A stretch of 64,000 nt of DNA from contig JAXLSU010000015.1 of the NCBI GenBank assembly GCA_046330455.1, forward strand, positions 1 to 64,000. The letters run 5' to 3'. The notes below the pieces were generated by a model, which made no database searches, was not told the origin of the DNA, and worked only from the letters and a program-made list of their open reading frames with translations. The stretch comes from CAVQXR01 sp046330455. Lineage in GTDB: Bacteria > Actinomycetota > Thermoleophilia > Gaiellales > Gaiellaceae. A program made the translations under genes and the position numbers. Below, piece by piece: positions 35,755 through 43,155 of the stretch (within the stretch, counting starts at the first letter, position 1; the number at the start of each line of letters is the position of its first letter).

Positions 35755-36215
35755 CCGGCCCGACCGATCCGAACCCGCCACACCTCGGGCCCCTGCTCGA
35801 GGTAGTCCCAGCTGTAGGCGCCGGCGTGCTCGGCCTCGAACTGGTACCAGAGCGGCTTCGGGTCGTGGTCGTTCACGAGCACGAAGCCTTCGCCCGAGCC
35901 GAGGCCGTGGTAGGTCTCGAAGATCAGCTGGTGGCGGCGGGCCGGCGGCTCGCTGCGCACGTCGAGCACCTGGTCGGGGTTCGTGGACATCGCTTCCTCC
36001 TTGCGGTCGTGGTTCCCGGGATGGACGGTGAGGTAGTGCAGGGTCGCATTCAGACGGCGGGCTGCGCGCGGCGCCGGATCCCGCACGAGCCACCAGCCCT
36101 TCGCTGCGAGCCGGCAGGCGGCGTCGCGCTCGCCGGCGTCGCCGAGCGCGCGCACGGCCTGGTCGAGGAGTCGACCGAGCTGCTCGAATGCCTCCTCCGT
36201 GGGCGCTGCGGTCAC
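35751..36215 (-). CDS. DUF2249 protein with helical N-terminal extension
   Basis: The C-terminal 75 residues (LDVRSEPPARRHQLIFETYH, LGSGEGFVLVNDHDPKPLWYQF, GPEVWRVRIGRAG) form a DUF2249 domain, a SirA/TusA-like fold of unknown function. The first 75 residues are helical (FEQLGRLLDQAVRALGDAGE, RRLNATLHYLTVHPGNHD). An internal ATG at 35990 has a strong site, AAGGAGGAAGCG, so a separate 79-residue DUF2249 protein may be made as well as, or instead of, the 154-residue fusion. It converges on the SufR-like gene with 4 bases shared. Confidence 0.75.
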   Translation of the reverse strand: MTAAPTEEAFEQLGRLLDQAVRALGDAGERDAACRLAAKGWWLVRDPAPRAARRLNATLHYLTVHPGNHDRKEEAMSTNPDQVLDVRSEPPARRHQLIFETYHGLGSGEGFVLVNDHDPKPLWYQFEAEHAGAYSWDYLEQGPEVWRVRIGRAG

Positions 36216-36276
36216 GGGTCGCGGTGTCCCGGGCCCGCTGGTGGGTCGGCCGCAGCCCGGCTGTCCGGACGGCGTC

Positions 36277-36585
36277 TCAGCGCTGTCCCTCGCTGGCCGG
36301 CAGGGCGTGGTTTGCGCAGTAGTCCTCGACCATCGCGTCGACGACGTCGGACCCTTCGAGATAGGCGGCGTTGATGGGCGTGAACTCGATCCACTTCTCC
36401 GGCAGCGCGTCCTCGGGGAAGATCGCCTCGACCGGGCACTCCGGCTCGCAGGCGCCGCAGTCGATGCACTCCTCCGGGTCGATCACGAGCATCCTGCTCA
36501 CCTCGTGAATGCAGTCGACCGGGCAGACGTCGACGCAGGACCTGTCCTTGACGTCGATGCACGGCTCGCCGATCACGTAGGTCAT
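36277..36585 (-). CDS. fdxA: Seven-iron ferredoxin
   Basis: The 102-residue protein is a [3Fe-4S][4Fe-4S] ferredoxin of the actinobacterial FdxA type: MTYVIGEPCIDVKDRSC, VDVCPVDCIHE, and ECIDCGACEPECPVEAIFPED. Cluster ligands are visible in both halves. It carries electrons at low potential, for example to cytochrome P450s or nitrogen and sulfur enzymes. The redox partner is not adjacent. GAGAGGTGG precedes the ATG at 36585. Confidence 0.93.
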   Translation of the reverse strand: MTYVIGEPCIDVKDRSCVDVCPVDCIHEVSRMLVIDPEECIDCGACEPECPVEAIFPEDALPEKWIEFTPINAAYLEGSDVVDAMVEDYCANHALPASEGQR

Positions 36586-36717
36586 CGGCACCACCTCTCT
36601 CTCGTCGCCATCGTATAAACACGTTATCAACGAGCTAAAACATTTGCGCGGTGGCGAGCAACGCTGGTAGCCTGGGCATGCGAACGGGAGGCCCTGCGCG
36701 GTACCGATCGAGTCGCC

Positions 36718-36939
36718 ATGCCGGCTGAGACGCTGACGATCGAGACGCTCGAGCGCTGGGCCCGGAGCGGCGCCCACTGGCGGGTCGTCCACTGCGGGGA
36801 GTGTCGGGCGATCGTCGAGCTCCAGCAATGTACGGGCGAGCCTGTCGCGCGCCTCGAATCCGACGAGCCGGCGCTGATCGCATACCTCGACGGCGTCGAG
36901 TCCGACCTCGACCTCGACCTCGACTCGTCTGATCGGTGA
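36718..36939 (+). CDS. Small hypothetical protein, 73 aa
   Basis: I do not recognise the family. A mixed N-terminal half (LTIETLERWARSGAHWRVVH) contains C-G-E-C-R, and the C-terminus is an acidic repeat of Asp-Leu pairs. It lies 10 bases upstream of the AlkA-like gene in the same direction, and may be co-transcribed. A single CxxC plus another Cys could bind metal, but this is weak. Confidence 0.5.
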   Translation: MPAETLTIETLERWARSGAHWRVVHCGECRAIVELQQCTGEPVARLESDEPALIAYLDGVESDLDLDLDSSDR

Positions 36940-36949
36940 TGACGGGAGC

Positions 36950-37882
36950 GTGACGCGATCACCGGGAGCCGGCCGACGGGTCGGTCCGCGCCAGCCTCTC
37001 GAGCTGCGTCCGCGACCGCCGTTCCGACTCGACCTCACCGCCTGGGCACTGCGCCGCCGGGAGCAGAACACGATCGACTTCATCGACGGGCAGACCTACC
37101 GCCGCACGCTACGACCCGGCGGCAGGCCGCTCGCCGTGGCAGTCACCCAGCGTGGGGGCGCCGACGACCCCCGGCTCGAGGTCGCTCTCGGCAGCCGTCG
37201 GAGCGCGAGCGAGGACGACGTAAAGAGGCTGCTCACACGTCTGCTCGGCCTCGACGTCGACCTTTCTGCCTTCCATGCCCGCGCCGCCCGCGACCCGGTG
37301 CTCGACACGCTCGCAACGCGGTTCCGCGGGCTCAAGCCGCCGCGCTTCCCGACCCCGTTCGAGTGCCTGCTGAACGCTGTCGCCTGCCAGCAGCTCTCAC
37401 TCGCCGCCGGTCTCACGCTGCTGAGCCGGCTCGCGGCGAGGACGGCCGGAGAGGACGGCCCGGCTCCTCCCTTCCCGGCTCCGGCCGAGATCCTGCGGCT
37501 GACCGGTTCCGACCTCCGCTCGATCGGGTTCAGCGAGCGCAAGGCCGACACGATCCTCGAGCTCGCGCGCGCCGCCCGGGCCGGCGAGTTCGGGCTCGAG
37601 CGTCTCGAGCACCTCGACGATCGGAGCGTTCGCGAATCGCTGCTGCGTCACCCGGGGATCGGCCCCTGGAGCGCCGACTACGTCCTGCTCCGTGCGCTCG
37701 GGCGCCTGCACGTGTTCCCGAGCCATGACGTCGGAGCCCTGAACGGCCTCCGGCGGTATCTCGCCGCGGCCGGAATCGAGGACGCCCCCGGGACGCTCGC
37801 GCGCTGGGCCGTCGACGCGGGCCTCGTCTACTTCCACCTGCTCCTGTACGGGCTCGAGGAGCGCGGCGCGCTCACGGCGTAG
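36950..37882 (+). CDS. DNA-3-methyladenine glycosylase II-like (HhH-GPD)
   Basis: The 310-residue protein has an AlkA-like N-terminal domain, then the HhH-GPD fold: FPTPFECLLNAVACQQLSLA, LRSIGFSERKADTILELA, the hairpin LLRHPGIGPWSADYVLLRAL and the catalytic Asp in VFPSHDVGALNGL. It removes alkylated purines from DNA in base-excision repair. The GTG start at 36950 follows the small hypothetical gene by 10 bases. Confidence 0.88.
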   Translation: MTRSPGAGRRVGPRQPLELRPRPPFRLDLTAWALRRREQNTIDFIDGQTYRRTLRPGGRPLAVAVTQRGGADDPRLEVALGSRRSASEDDVKRLLTRLLGLDVDLSAFHARAARDPVLDTLATRFRGLKPPRFPTPFECLLNAVACQQLSLAAGLTLLSRLAARTAGEDGPAPPFPAPAEILRLTGSDLRSIGFSERKADTILELARAARAGEFGLERLEHLDDRSVRESLLRHPGIGPWSADYVLLRALGRLHVFPSHDVGALNGLRRYLAAAGIEDAPGTLARWAVDAGLVYFHLLLYGLEERGALTA

Positions 37883-37935
37883 GATTCATCGATCATCGAG
37901 CCACGCCGGCTCGGCCCCGACACGGAGGAGGAAGG

Positions 37936-38199
37936 GTGCCCACGGTCTTCGGCTACCACGATGTGAAGGACAGGGATCACTGGCTCGCCTCGCCTAGGCG
38001 CGAGGAGTTCTTCGGCCCACTCGGCGTGACGAACATCCGCACGTTCGTCGACCCCGGGAACCCCACGCGTGTGGGCGTGCTGATGGACGTCCCGGACATG
38101 GAGACCCTCGCGGCCGCGATGCAGACCGAAGGCGCTGCCGAGGCGATGGCGTACGACGGAGTCGTGCCGGAGACGCTCGTGATCCTCGTCGAGGCCTAG
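37936..38199 (+). CDS. Small conserved hypothetical protein, 87 aa
   Basis: The sequence (VFGYHDVKDRDHWLASPRRE, TNIRTFVDPGNPTRVGVLMD, AMAYDGVVPETLVILVEA) looks like a compact alpha/beta ABM-like fold, but I cannot assign a family. GAGGAGGAAGG precedes the GTG start. It stands alone between the glycosylase and the VOC genes. Confidence 0.65.
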   Translation: MPTVFGYHDVKDRDHWLASPRREEFFGPLGVTNIRTFVDPGNPTRVGVLMDVPDMETLAAAMQTEGAAEAMAYDGVVPETLVILVEA

Positions 38200-38332
38200 C
38201 CCGACACGCGAGGCCCGTGTCAGCGCGCGGCACGTCCTCGCGCAGGGCAGCGCTGTGCCCGTGCTCTGCCTGATGTGAACCGTCGGACGCCCCGAGCGGA
38301 TGGGCGTCCGGCGGCCGAAAAGGAGGTTCTGT

Positions 38333-39241
38333 ATGGACAGGATCACGCCTCATCTCTGGTTCGACCGGGAGGCGGTGGAAGCGGCCGAGCTCTACTCCTC
38401 GGTCTTTTCGGGCTCGGGCGTCGGCGACGTCACGACGCTGCACGACACCCCGTCGGGCGATGTGGACATCGTCTCGTTCGAGCTGTTCGGCCAGCCGTTT
38501 GCGGCGATCAGCGCCGGCCCGCTGTTCACGTTCACTCCGGCCGTGTCGTTTCTCGTCCGCTGCGCGAGCAGGGAGGAAGTCGACGAGTACTGGCGCCGGC
38601 TCTCCCCGGACGGGACGGCGCTCATGCCGCTCGACTCCTATCCGTTCAGCGAGCGCTACGGCTGGACCGCGGATCGGTACGGCCTGTCGTGGCAGCTCAT
38701 GTACGTGGGCGACAGGGACATCCAGCAGCGGATCGTGCCGACGCTGATGTTCGTCGGCGAGGTCTGCGGCCGGGCGGAGGAGGCGATCGCCTTCTACCGG
38801 TCGGTGTTTCCCGACTCGGCGCTCGGCGCTGTGCTCCGCTACGCCGAAGGTGAGGAGCCCGACGGGGAGGGAACGATCAAGCACGCCACGTTCACGCTGG
38901 CCGGGCGGGAGCTCGCGGCCATGGACAGCGCCCGTGACCACCGCTTCGGGTTCAACGAGGCGATCTCGCTCATGGTTCCCTGCGACGCCCAGGAGGAGAT
39001 CGACCACTTCTGGGGCAGCCTCTCCGCCGTGCCCGAGGCCGAGCAGTGCGGGTGGCTCAAGGACCGGTTCGGCGTCTCGTGGCAGGTTGCCCCGGCGGGG
39101 CTCACCGAGCTGCTCCGCACCGGGACGGATGAGCAGACAGCCCGCGTCGTGGAGGCGTTTCTGCAGATGAAGAAGGTCGATCTGGGGACGCTGAGGAAGG
39201 CCTACGAAGGAAGCGAAGCTCGAGCGGGAGGCAAGCCGTGA
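38333..39241 (+). CDS. PhnB-like VOC protein with two domains
   Basis: The 302-residue protein contains two PhnB/3-demethylubiquinone-methyltransferase-type VOC domains: ITPHLWFDREAVEAAELYSS with YGLSWQLM near residue 120, and VPTLMFVGEVCGRAEEAIAF with FGVSWQVAPAGL. These domains adopt the glyoxalase fold, and many bind small molecules without known catalysis. AAAAGGAGG stands before the ATG at 38333. Its end overlaps the start of the next VOC gene as GTGA. Confidence 0.85.
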   Translation: MDRITPHLWFDREAVEAAELYSSVFSGSGVGDVTTLHDTPSGDVDIVSFELFGQPFAAISAGPLFTFTPAVSFLVRCASREEVDEYWRRLSPDGTALMPLDSYPFSERYGWTADRYGLSWQLMYVGDRDIQQRIVPTLMFVGEVCGRAEEAIAFYRSVFPDSALGAVLRYAEGEEPDGEGTIKHATFTLAGRELAAMDSARDHRFGFNEAISLMVPCDAQEEIDHFWGSLSAVPEAEQCGWLKDRFGVSWQVAPAGLTELLRTGTDEQTARVVEAFLQMKKVDLGTLRKAYEGSEARAGGKP

Positions 39242-39672
39242 CCAGACTGCAGCCGTACCTCAACTTCGCGGGCAACGCCGAGGAGGCGTTCGAGCTCTAC
39301 CGGTCGGTGTTCGGCGGCGACTTCTCCTCGGTCGTCCGGTTCAGGGACCTCCCTATGGAGGGGGTGACGATCGCCGAGGAGGACGCGGACAGGATCATGC
39401 ACATCGCGCTTCCCATCGGCGAGGACAGCGTGCTGATGGCGAGCGACACCCTCGAGTCGTTCGGGCGACCGTTCGTCCAGGGAAACAACGTGTACGTCTC
39501 GGTGCATCCGGCGACCCGCGAGGAGGCAGACCGGATCTTCGAGGTTCTGTCCGAGGGCGCCGTGATCGAGATGCCGATCGCCGACCAGATGTGGGGAGAC
39601 TATTTCGGCAGCCTCGAGGACCGGTTCGGCGTCCACTGGATGGTGAACCACAGCGCGCCGGCGACCACCTGA
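39238..39672 (+). CDS. PhnB-like VOC protein, single domain
   Basis: The 144-residue protein has one VOC/PhnB domain: LQPYLNFAGNAEEAFELYRS, then LMASDTLESFG and YFGSLEDRFGVHWMVNHS. It is co-translated with the two-domain paralogue upstream. The pair is common in actinobacteria, with no proven function. Confidence 0.85.
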   Translation: MTRLQPYLNFAGNAEEAFELYRSVFGGDFSSVVRFRDLPMEGVTIAEEDADRIMHIALPIGEDSVLMASDTLESFGRPFVQGNNVYVSVHPATREEADRIFEVLSEGAVIEMPIADQMWGDYFGSLEDRFGVHWMVNHSAPATT

Positions 39673-39722
39673 CCGCGCGCTGGGATCGCTGTGGAGGGTG
39701 TTGCTTCCGCGTGCACCTTTAG

Positions 39723-39744
39723 ATGCGCATACGCATGTTATAAT
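39723..39744 (+). promoter_or_regulatory. vapBC promoter with palindrome and TATAAT
   Basis: TATAAT at 39739-39744 is a perfect -10 box 6 bases before the antitoxin ATG. The inverted repeat ATGCG-CATA-CGCAT (39723-39736) overlaps the -35/-10 spacer, as expected for autoregulation by a VapBC complex. The low GC content here contrasts with the surroundings. Confidence 0.75.
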
Positions 39745-39750
39745 GCAGGT

Positions 39751-39996
39751 ATGCCTAGAACCATTCAGATACGGGATATCGACGATGACGTCTACGTCGC
39801 TCTCTCGCGACGGGCGGCCGAGGCCGGCATCACGGTTCCCGACCTGCTTCGCCGCGAGGCAGCGCGTCTTGCCGCGCGCCCCACCGTCGAGGAATGGCTC
39901 GCACGCACACGGCGTCGTCCCTCGGGAATCGGTCGCGCCGAGGTCGTCGAGGCACTCGACGAGCTCAGGGGGCCGTGGCCCGATGCTGGTCGTTGA
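39751..39996 (+). CDS. vapB: Antitoxin, VapB/FitA-like
   Basis: The 81-residue protein begins with a ribbon-helix-helix-like segment (TIQIRDIDDDVYVALSRRAA, EAGITVPDLLRREAARLA) and ends in a toxin-wrapping tail. Together with the PIN protein encoded downstream it forms a toxin-antitoxin pair. The ATG follows the TATAAT box by 6 bases, so its mRNA may be nearly leaderless. The reading frame overlaps the toxin gene by 14 bases. Confidence 0.85.
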   Translation: MPRTIQIRDIDDDVYVALSRRAAEAGITVPDLLRREAARLAARPTVEEWLARTRRRPSGIGRAEVVEALDELRGPWPDAGR

Positions 39997-40393
39997 CGCC
40001 TCCTGCCTGTACGAGGTCGTCGCCGACACCGTGCTGTCGGAGCAGGTGCGAGCGAGGCTCAGTGCCGACACGGATCAGGCCGCACCGCACGTGATCGACG
40101 CCGAGGTGCTCGGCATCGTTCGGCGCGACCACCGCCTCGGTCGCCTCGACTCGACGAGCGCTCTCCAGGCAGTCGACGACCTGCGGGCATGGCCGGGCGA
40201 GCGCTTCGGCCATCGCAGCCTGCTCGAGCGGGCGTGGGAGCTCCGCGAGAACGTCCGTACCTGGGACGCGCTCTACGTCGCGCTGGCCGAGGCGCTCGAT
40301 GCCACGCTCATCACGCTCGACCGGCGGCTGGCGAACATCTCGGACCTCGCCTGCGGCGTCGAGGTGATCGGCGCGCATCGGTCGAAGGAGTAG
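39983..40393 (+). CDS. vapC: PIN-domain toxin ribonuclease, VapC-like
   Basis: The 136-residue protein has the PIN acidic residues: Asp5 in LVVDASCLYE, the DAEVLGIVRR segment, and ENVRTWDALYVALAEALDAT followed by LITLDRRLAN. VapC toxins cleave tRNA or rRNA at specific sites. It overlaps vapB. The pair sits beside an integrase remnant and tRNA-Thr, so it is probably left over from an integrated element. Confidence 0.87.
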   Translation: MLVVDASCLYEVVADTVLSEQVRARLSADTDQAAPHVIDAEVLGIVRRDHRLGRLDSTSALQAVDDLRAWPGERFGHRSLLERAWELRENVRTWDALYVALAEALDATLITLDRRLANISDLACGVEVIGAHRSKE

Positions 40394-40535
40394 GCGCTCG
40401 AATCGAGCTGCGGCCTCGATCGTTCACTCCACGTCCGTCGCGCGCCCGTGCTTCCCAGGCGAGCTCGATTCGTTCTCCGTACTTCGCCGTATCCGGATCG
40501 GACCCGTCGCTGCGCCATGGGCGCTACGGGCTGGT

Positions 40536-40658
40536 CTCAACACCTTCCAGGTCGCGCGCTGGATGGGCACGAGCGTCGACATGATCGATGAGACATACGG
40601 GTACTACCCCGCTGACTCCGAGGAGTACGAACTCGGCCGGCTCAGCCAGCTTCGACGG
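40536..40658 (+). pseudogene. C-terminal remnant of a tyrosine recombinase (integrase)
   Basis: The frame containing AGLNTFQVARWMGTSVDMID, followed by ETYGYYPADSEEYELGRL, matches the C-terminal end of phage-type integrases; the nucleophile region is R-x-x-G-x-S/T-x-x-M-I-x-x-T-Y-G. Nothing upstream continues the protein. The fragment ends about 100 bases before the 3' end of tRNA-Thr, the usual integration site. Bases 40394-40535 and 40659-40760 hold nothing else I can identify. Confidence 0.6.
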
Positions 40659-40760
40659 AATGTATGGGCACGGCGCGGACGCCGGAGAGGCGCCATCGTC
40701 AGTCAGAAGGCAGAGTGTGGAAGCAAGAAGCCCGCTTCGTCACAGGGCTTCCTGCGTCAA

Positions 40761-40832
40761 GCCCTCTTCCGGACTCGAACCGGAGACCCCCTCCTTACCA
40801 TGGAGGTGCTCTACCAACTGAGCTAAGAGGGC
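40761..40832 (-). tRNA. tRNA-Thr (GGT)
   Basis: The minus strand reads GCCCTCTTAGCTCAGTTGG and on, with a 7-bp acceptor stem (GCCCTCT/AGAGGGC), anticodon stem CCTCC/GGAGG around ATGGTAA (anticodon GGT) and T arm TCCGG-TTCGAGT-CCGGA. CCA is not encoded. The length is 72 bases. The 3' end faces the integrase remnant. Confidence 0.95.
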
Positions 40833-40884
40833 GCGCGGGGACGATTGTACCCCGCCCGCGTCGGGCCGCCGTCACGGCGCGCCC

Positions 40885-41574
40885 TCACACCTCCGCGGTC
40901 CGCCCTCCCACGATGAACGGGTGAACGACCCCGGCGAGGACGCCCCCGACGAGCGGGCCGACGAGGTAGATCCAGATGTCCGTGAAGTCGCCGTCGATGA
41001 TCGCCGGGGCGAGCGAGCGGGCCGGGTTGAACGAGAAGCCGGAGAACGGGCCGACGACCCAGCCCGCGATGAAGATGAAGCCGCCGATCATCACCGGCGC
41101 CTGGATGCCCTTCCAGGGCGCGCGGTCGTCGGTCGCGACGGTGAGGATCACGGCGACGAACAGGAAGGTCGTGATGATCTCGAGCACGAGCGCCGCTCCG
41201 CCCGAGACGCCCGGGCCAGGAGCGTTCACGAGCGACGACCGGACGTCGCCGGGATAGACGGCCCAGGCGAGCAGGGCCGCGGCCAGCGCGCCGCCGAGCT
41301 GCGCGAGCCAGTAGGGAACGACGTCCTTCGCCGGGAACCGGCCCCCGATCGCCAGGCCTGCCGTGACCGCCGGGTTGAGATGACCGCCGGAGATGTGGCC
41401 GAAGGCGGCGATCATCATGCCGAGCCCGACGCCGAAGCCGGCGGCGACGCCGCCCCAGCCCATGATGCCGTCGAGCTCCGTGGCAACGGCGATGCCGCTG
41501 AAGGCGAAGAACAGAAAGCCGGCGGTTCCGAGCGCCTCGGCGGCGAGGCGTCGTGGCAGGGGCGGTAGGTCCAT
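40885..41574 (-). CDS. aqpZ: Aquaporin/MIP channel
   Basis: The 229-residue protein has six helices and both NPA boxes: GHISGGHLNPAVTAGLAIGG and GFSFNPARSLAPAIIDG. The residues around the second box (NPARS) and the overall length fit a water-specific AqpZ-type channel more than a glycerol facilitator. The ATG at 41574 is preceded by GAGGATCC, a weak ribosome-binding site. Confidence 0.9.
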   Translation of the reverse strand: MDLPPLPRRLAAEALGTAGFLFFAFSGIAVATELDGIMGWGGVAAGFGVGLGMMIAAFGHISGGHLNPAVTAGLAIGGRFPAKDVVPYWLAQLGGALAAALLAWAVYPGDVRSSLVNAPGPGVSGGAALVLEIITTFLFVAVILTVATDDRAPWKGIQAPVMIGGFIFIAGWVVGPFSGFSFNPARSLAPAIIDGDFTDIWIYLVGPLVGGVLAGVVHPFIVGGRTAEV

Positions 41575-41703
41575 GGATCCTCCTCGGGTCGGTCGTCGTC
41601 GATCGGAAGAACGCGCGGGTGATCACCCTAGAGACGCGGGCCGACGGAGCAACCGGTGCCGGCCCGGAACGACACCGCCCGCGCAGGGCGGGCGGGCAGT
41701 CGA

Positions 41704-41785
41704 TGGGGGAGGGAGGATTCGAACCTCCGAAGGCGGTGCCAACCGGTTTACAGCCGGTCCCCTTTGGCCACTCGGGAACTCCCCC
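41704..41785 (-). tRNA. tRNA-Tyr (GTA)
   Basis: The minus strand reads GGGGGAGTTCCCGAGTGGCC and on, with acceptor stem GGGGGAG/CTCCCCC and discriminator A. The anticodon stem ACCGG/CCGGT surrounds CTGTAAA (anticodon GTA), a long variable arm follows, and the T arm is GGAGG-TTCGAAT-CCTCC. The class II variable arm and 82-base length agree with tRNA-Tyr. Confidence 0.95.
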
Positions 41786-41939
41786 GGAGCCACGGCAGTG
41801 TAGATGATCGGATCCACGATCCCGGCCGGTTGACCCGGTTTGACCGGGCGGCCGGGCGGGGCAAGCGTGACGCCGGATCGCGTGGCCTCGATGCGCGCGT
41901 GATCCCCCGCCCGGGGCATGCGCTCGGGGTGGTGCTCGC

Positions 41940-41947
41940 ACCGATAC
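41940..41947 (+). promoter_or_regulatory. ACCGATAC box upstream of the first pilT
   Basis: This octamer lies 33 bases before pilT and differs by one base from the GCCGATA(C/G) element found upstream of five other pilus units in the window. It is a weaker member of that set; no matching -35 is seen. Confidence 0.35.
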
Positions 41948-41980
41948 GGGGAGGGAACCCGTCGTCGACCCCCTCTTGCC

Positions 41981-43153
41981 ATGGACATTCGCGCACTACT
42001 CGCGACCACGATCGAGCTCGGAGGCTCCGACCTCCACCTGAAGGTCGACGCGCCGCCCCGTGTCAGGGTCGACGGCGACCTCGTACCGCTCAACCTGCCC
42101 GTGCTGACCGACCAGGACACGGAGAGCGTCCTGGCGGAGATCACGCTGCGCACGCCGCGCAAGCTCGAGCACTTCATGACCACCGGCGACCTCGACACCG
42201 CCTACACGGCGACCGGGGTCGGCCGCTTCCGCGTCAACGGCTTCCGACAGAAGGGCTCGATCTCGTTCGCCTTCCGCTACGTGCCCGACGTCGTCCCGAC
42301 CCTGGACGGGCTCGGGCTACCCGAGGGCGTCAGGCGGCTCGCGAACGAGCACCGCGGCCTCATCCTCGTGACCGGCGCGACCGGGTCCGGGAAGACGACG
42401 ACGCTCGCCGCCATGCTCGATCACGTGAACCACGATCGCCAGCAGCACATCGTCACGCTCGAGGACCCGATCGAGATCGTCCATCGCGACCACGGCTGCA
42501 TCGTCCAGCAGCGCGAGGTCGGGCTCGACGTCGACTCGTTCAACGAGGGCATGCGCCGCGTGCTGCGCCAGGATCCCGACGTCATCCTCGTCGGCGAGCT
42601 CCGCGACGAGGAGACCGCCCAGACCGCGTTGCGCGCCGGTGAGTCCGGCCACCTCGTGCTCTCGACCATGCACACGATCGATGCCCACGAGACGGTCGGG
42701 CGCATGATCGAGCTGTTCCCGCCGAACAAGCAGCTGCTCGTGCGGCAGATCCTCGCGAGCGTCCTCCGCGGCGTGATCAGCCAGCGGCTGCTGCCCCAGG
42801 TCTCGGGTGGCCGAGTCGCGGCAGTCGAGGTGATGGTCAACACCGCCCGTGTCGCGGAGATGATCCGCGAGCCGGACAAGACCGACTCGATCCCGAAGGC
42901 GATCGAGGAGGGGCGTGTGCACCAGATGCAGAGCTACATGCAGCACCTGGTCGAGCTCGTCCTCGACGGGGTCGTCGACCCCGAGGTCGCCGCCAACGCC
43001 TCGTCGAACCGCCACGATTTCGAGCTCGCCCTCTCCCGCGCGCAGCGCGCCAAGGCAGCCGAGGAGGCTGCGCTCGAGGCCGGCACGACACCGGGCAGCC
43101 TCGAGGAGATTCGCCCCGTGCTCGCGAACGGGCTGCGGTTGGGAGCCCAGTAG
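41981..43153 (+). CDS. pilT: Type IV pilus retraction ATPase PilT (paralogue 1)
   Basis: The 390-residue protein has the PilT N-terminal domain (DIRALLATTIELGGSDLHLK), Walker A in GATGSGKTTT at about residue 132, Asp box in LEDPIEIVHRDHGCIVQQRE, Walker B region DPDVILVGELRDEETAQTAL, the His box SGHLVLSTMHT, and the C-terminal AIEEGRVHQMQSYMQHL motif (AIRNLIRE-like position). It powers retraction of pili from the cytoplasm. I chose the ATG at 41981. A second pilT is present at 56786. A cell-wall hydrolase follows after 2 bases, implying co-transcription. Confidence 0.92.
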   Translation: MDIRALLATTIELGGSDLHLKVDAPPRVRVDGDLVPLNLPVLTDQDTESVLAEITLRTPRKLEHFMTTGDLDTAYTATGVGRFRVNGFRQKGSISFAFRYVPDVVPTLDGLGLPEGVRRLANEHRGLILVTGATGSGKTTTLAAMLDHVNHDRQQHIVTLEDPIEIVHRDHGCIVQQREVGLDVDSFNEGMRRVLRQDPDVILVGELRDEETAQTALRAGESGHLVLSTMHTIDAHETVGRMIELFPPNKQLLVRQILASVLRGVISQRLLPQVSGGRVAAVEVMVNTARVAEMIREPDKTDSIPKAIEEGRVHQMQSYMQHLVELVLDGVVDPEVAANASSNRHDFELALSRAQRAKAAEEAALEAGTTPGSLEEIRPVLANGLRLGAQ

Positions 43154-43155
43154 CG

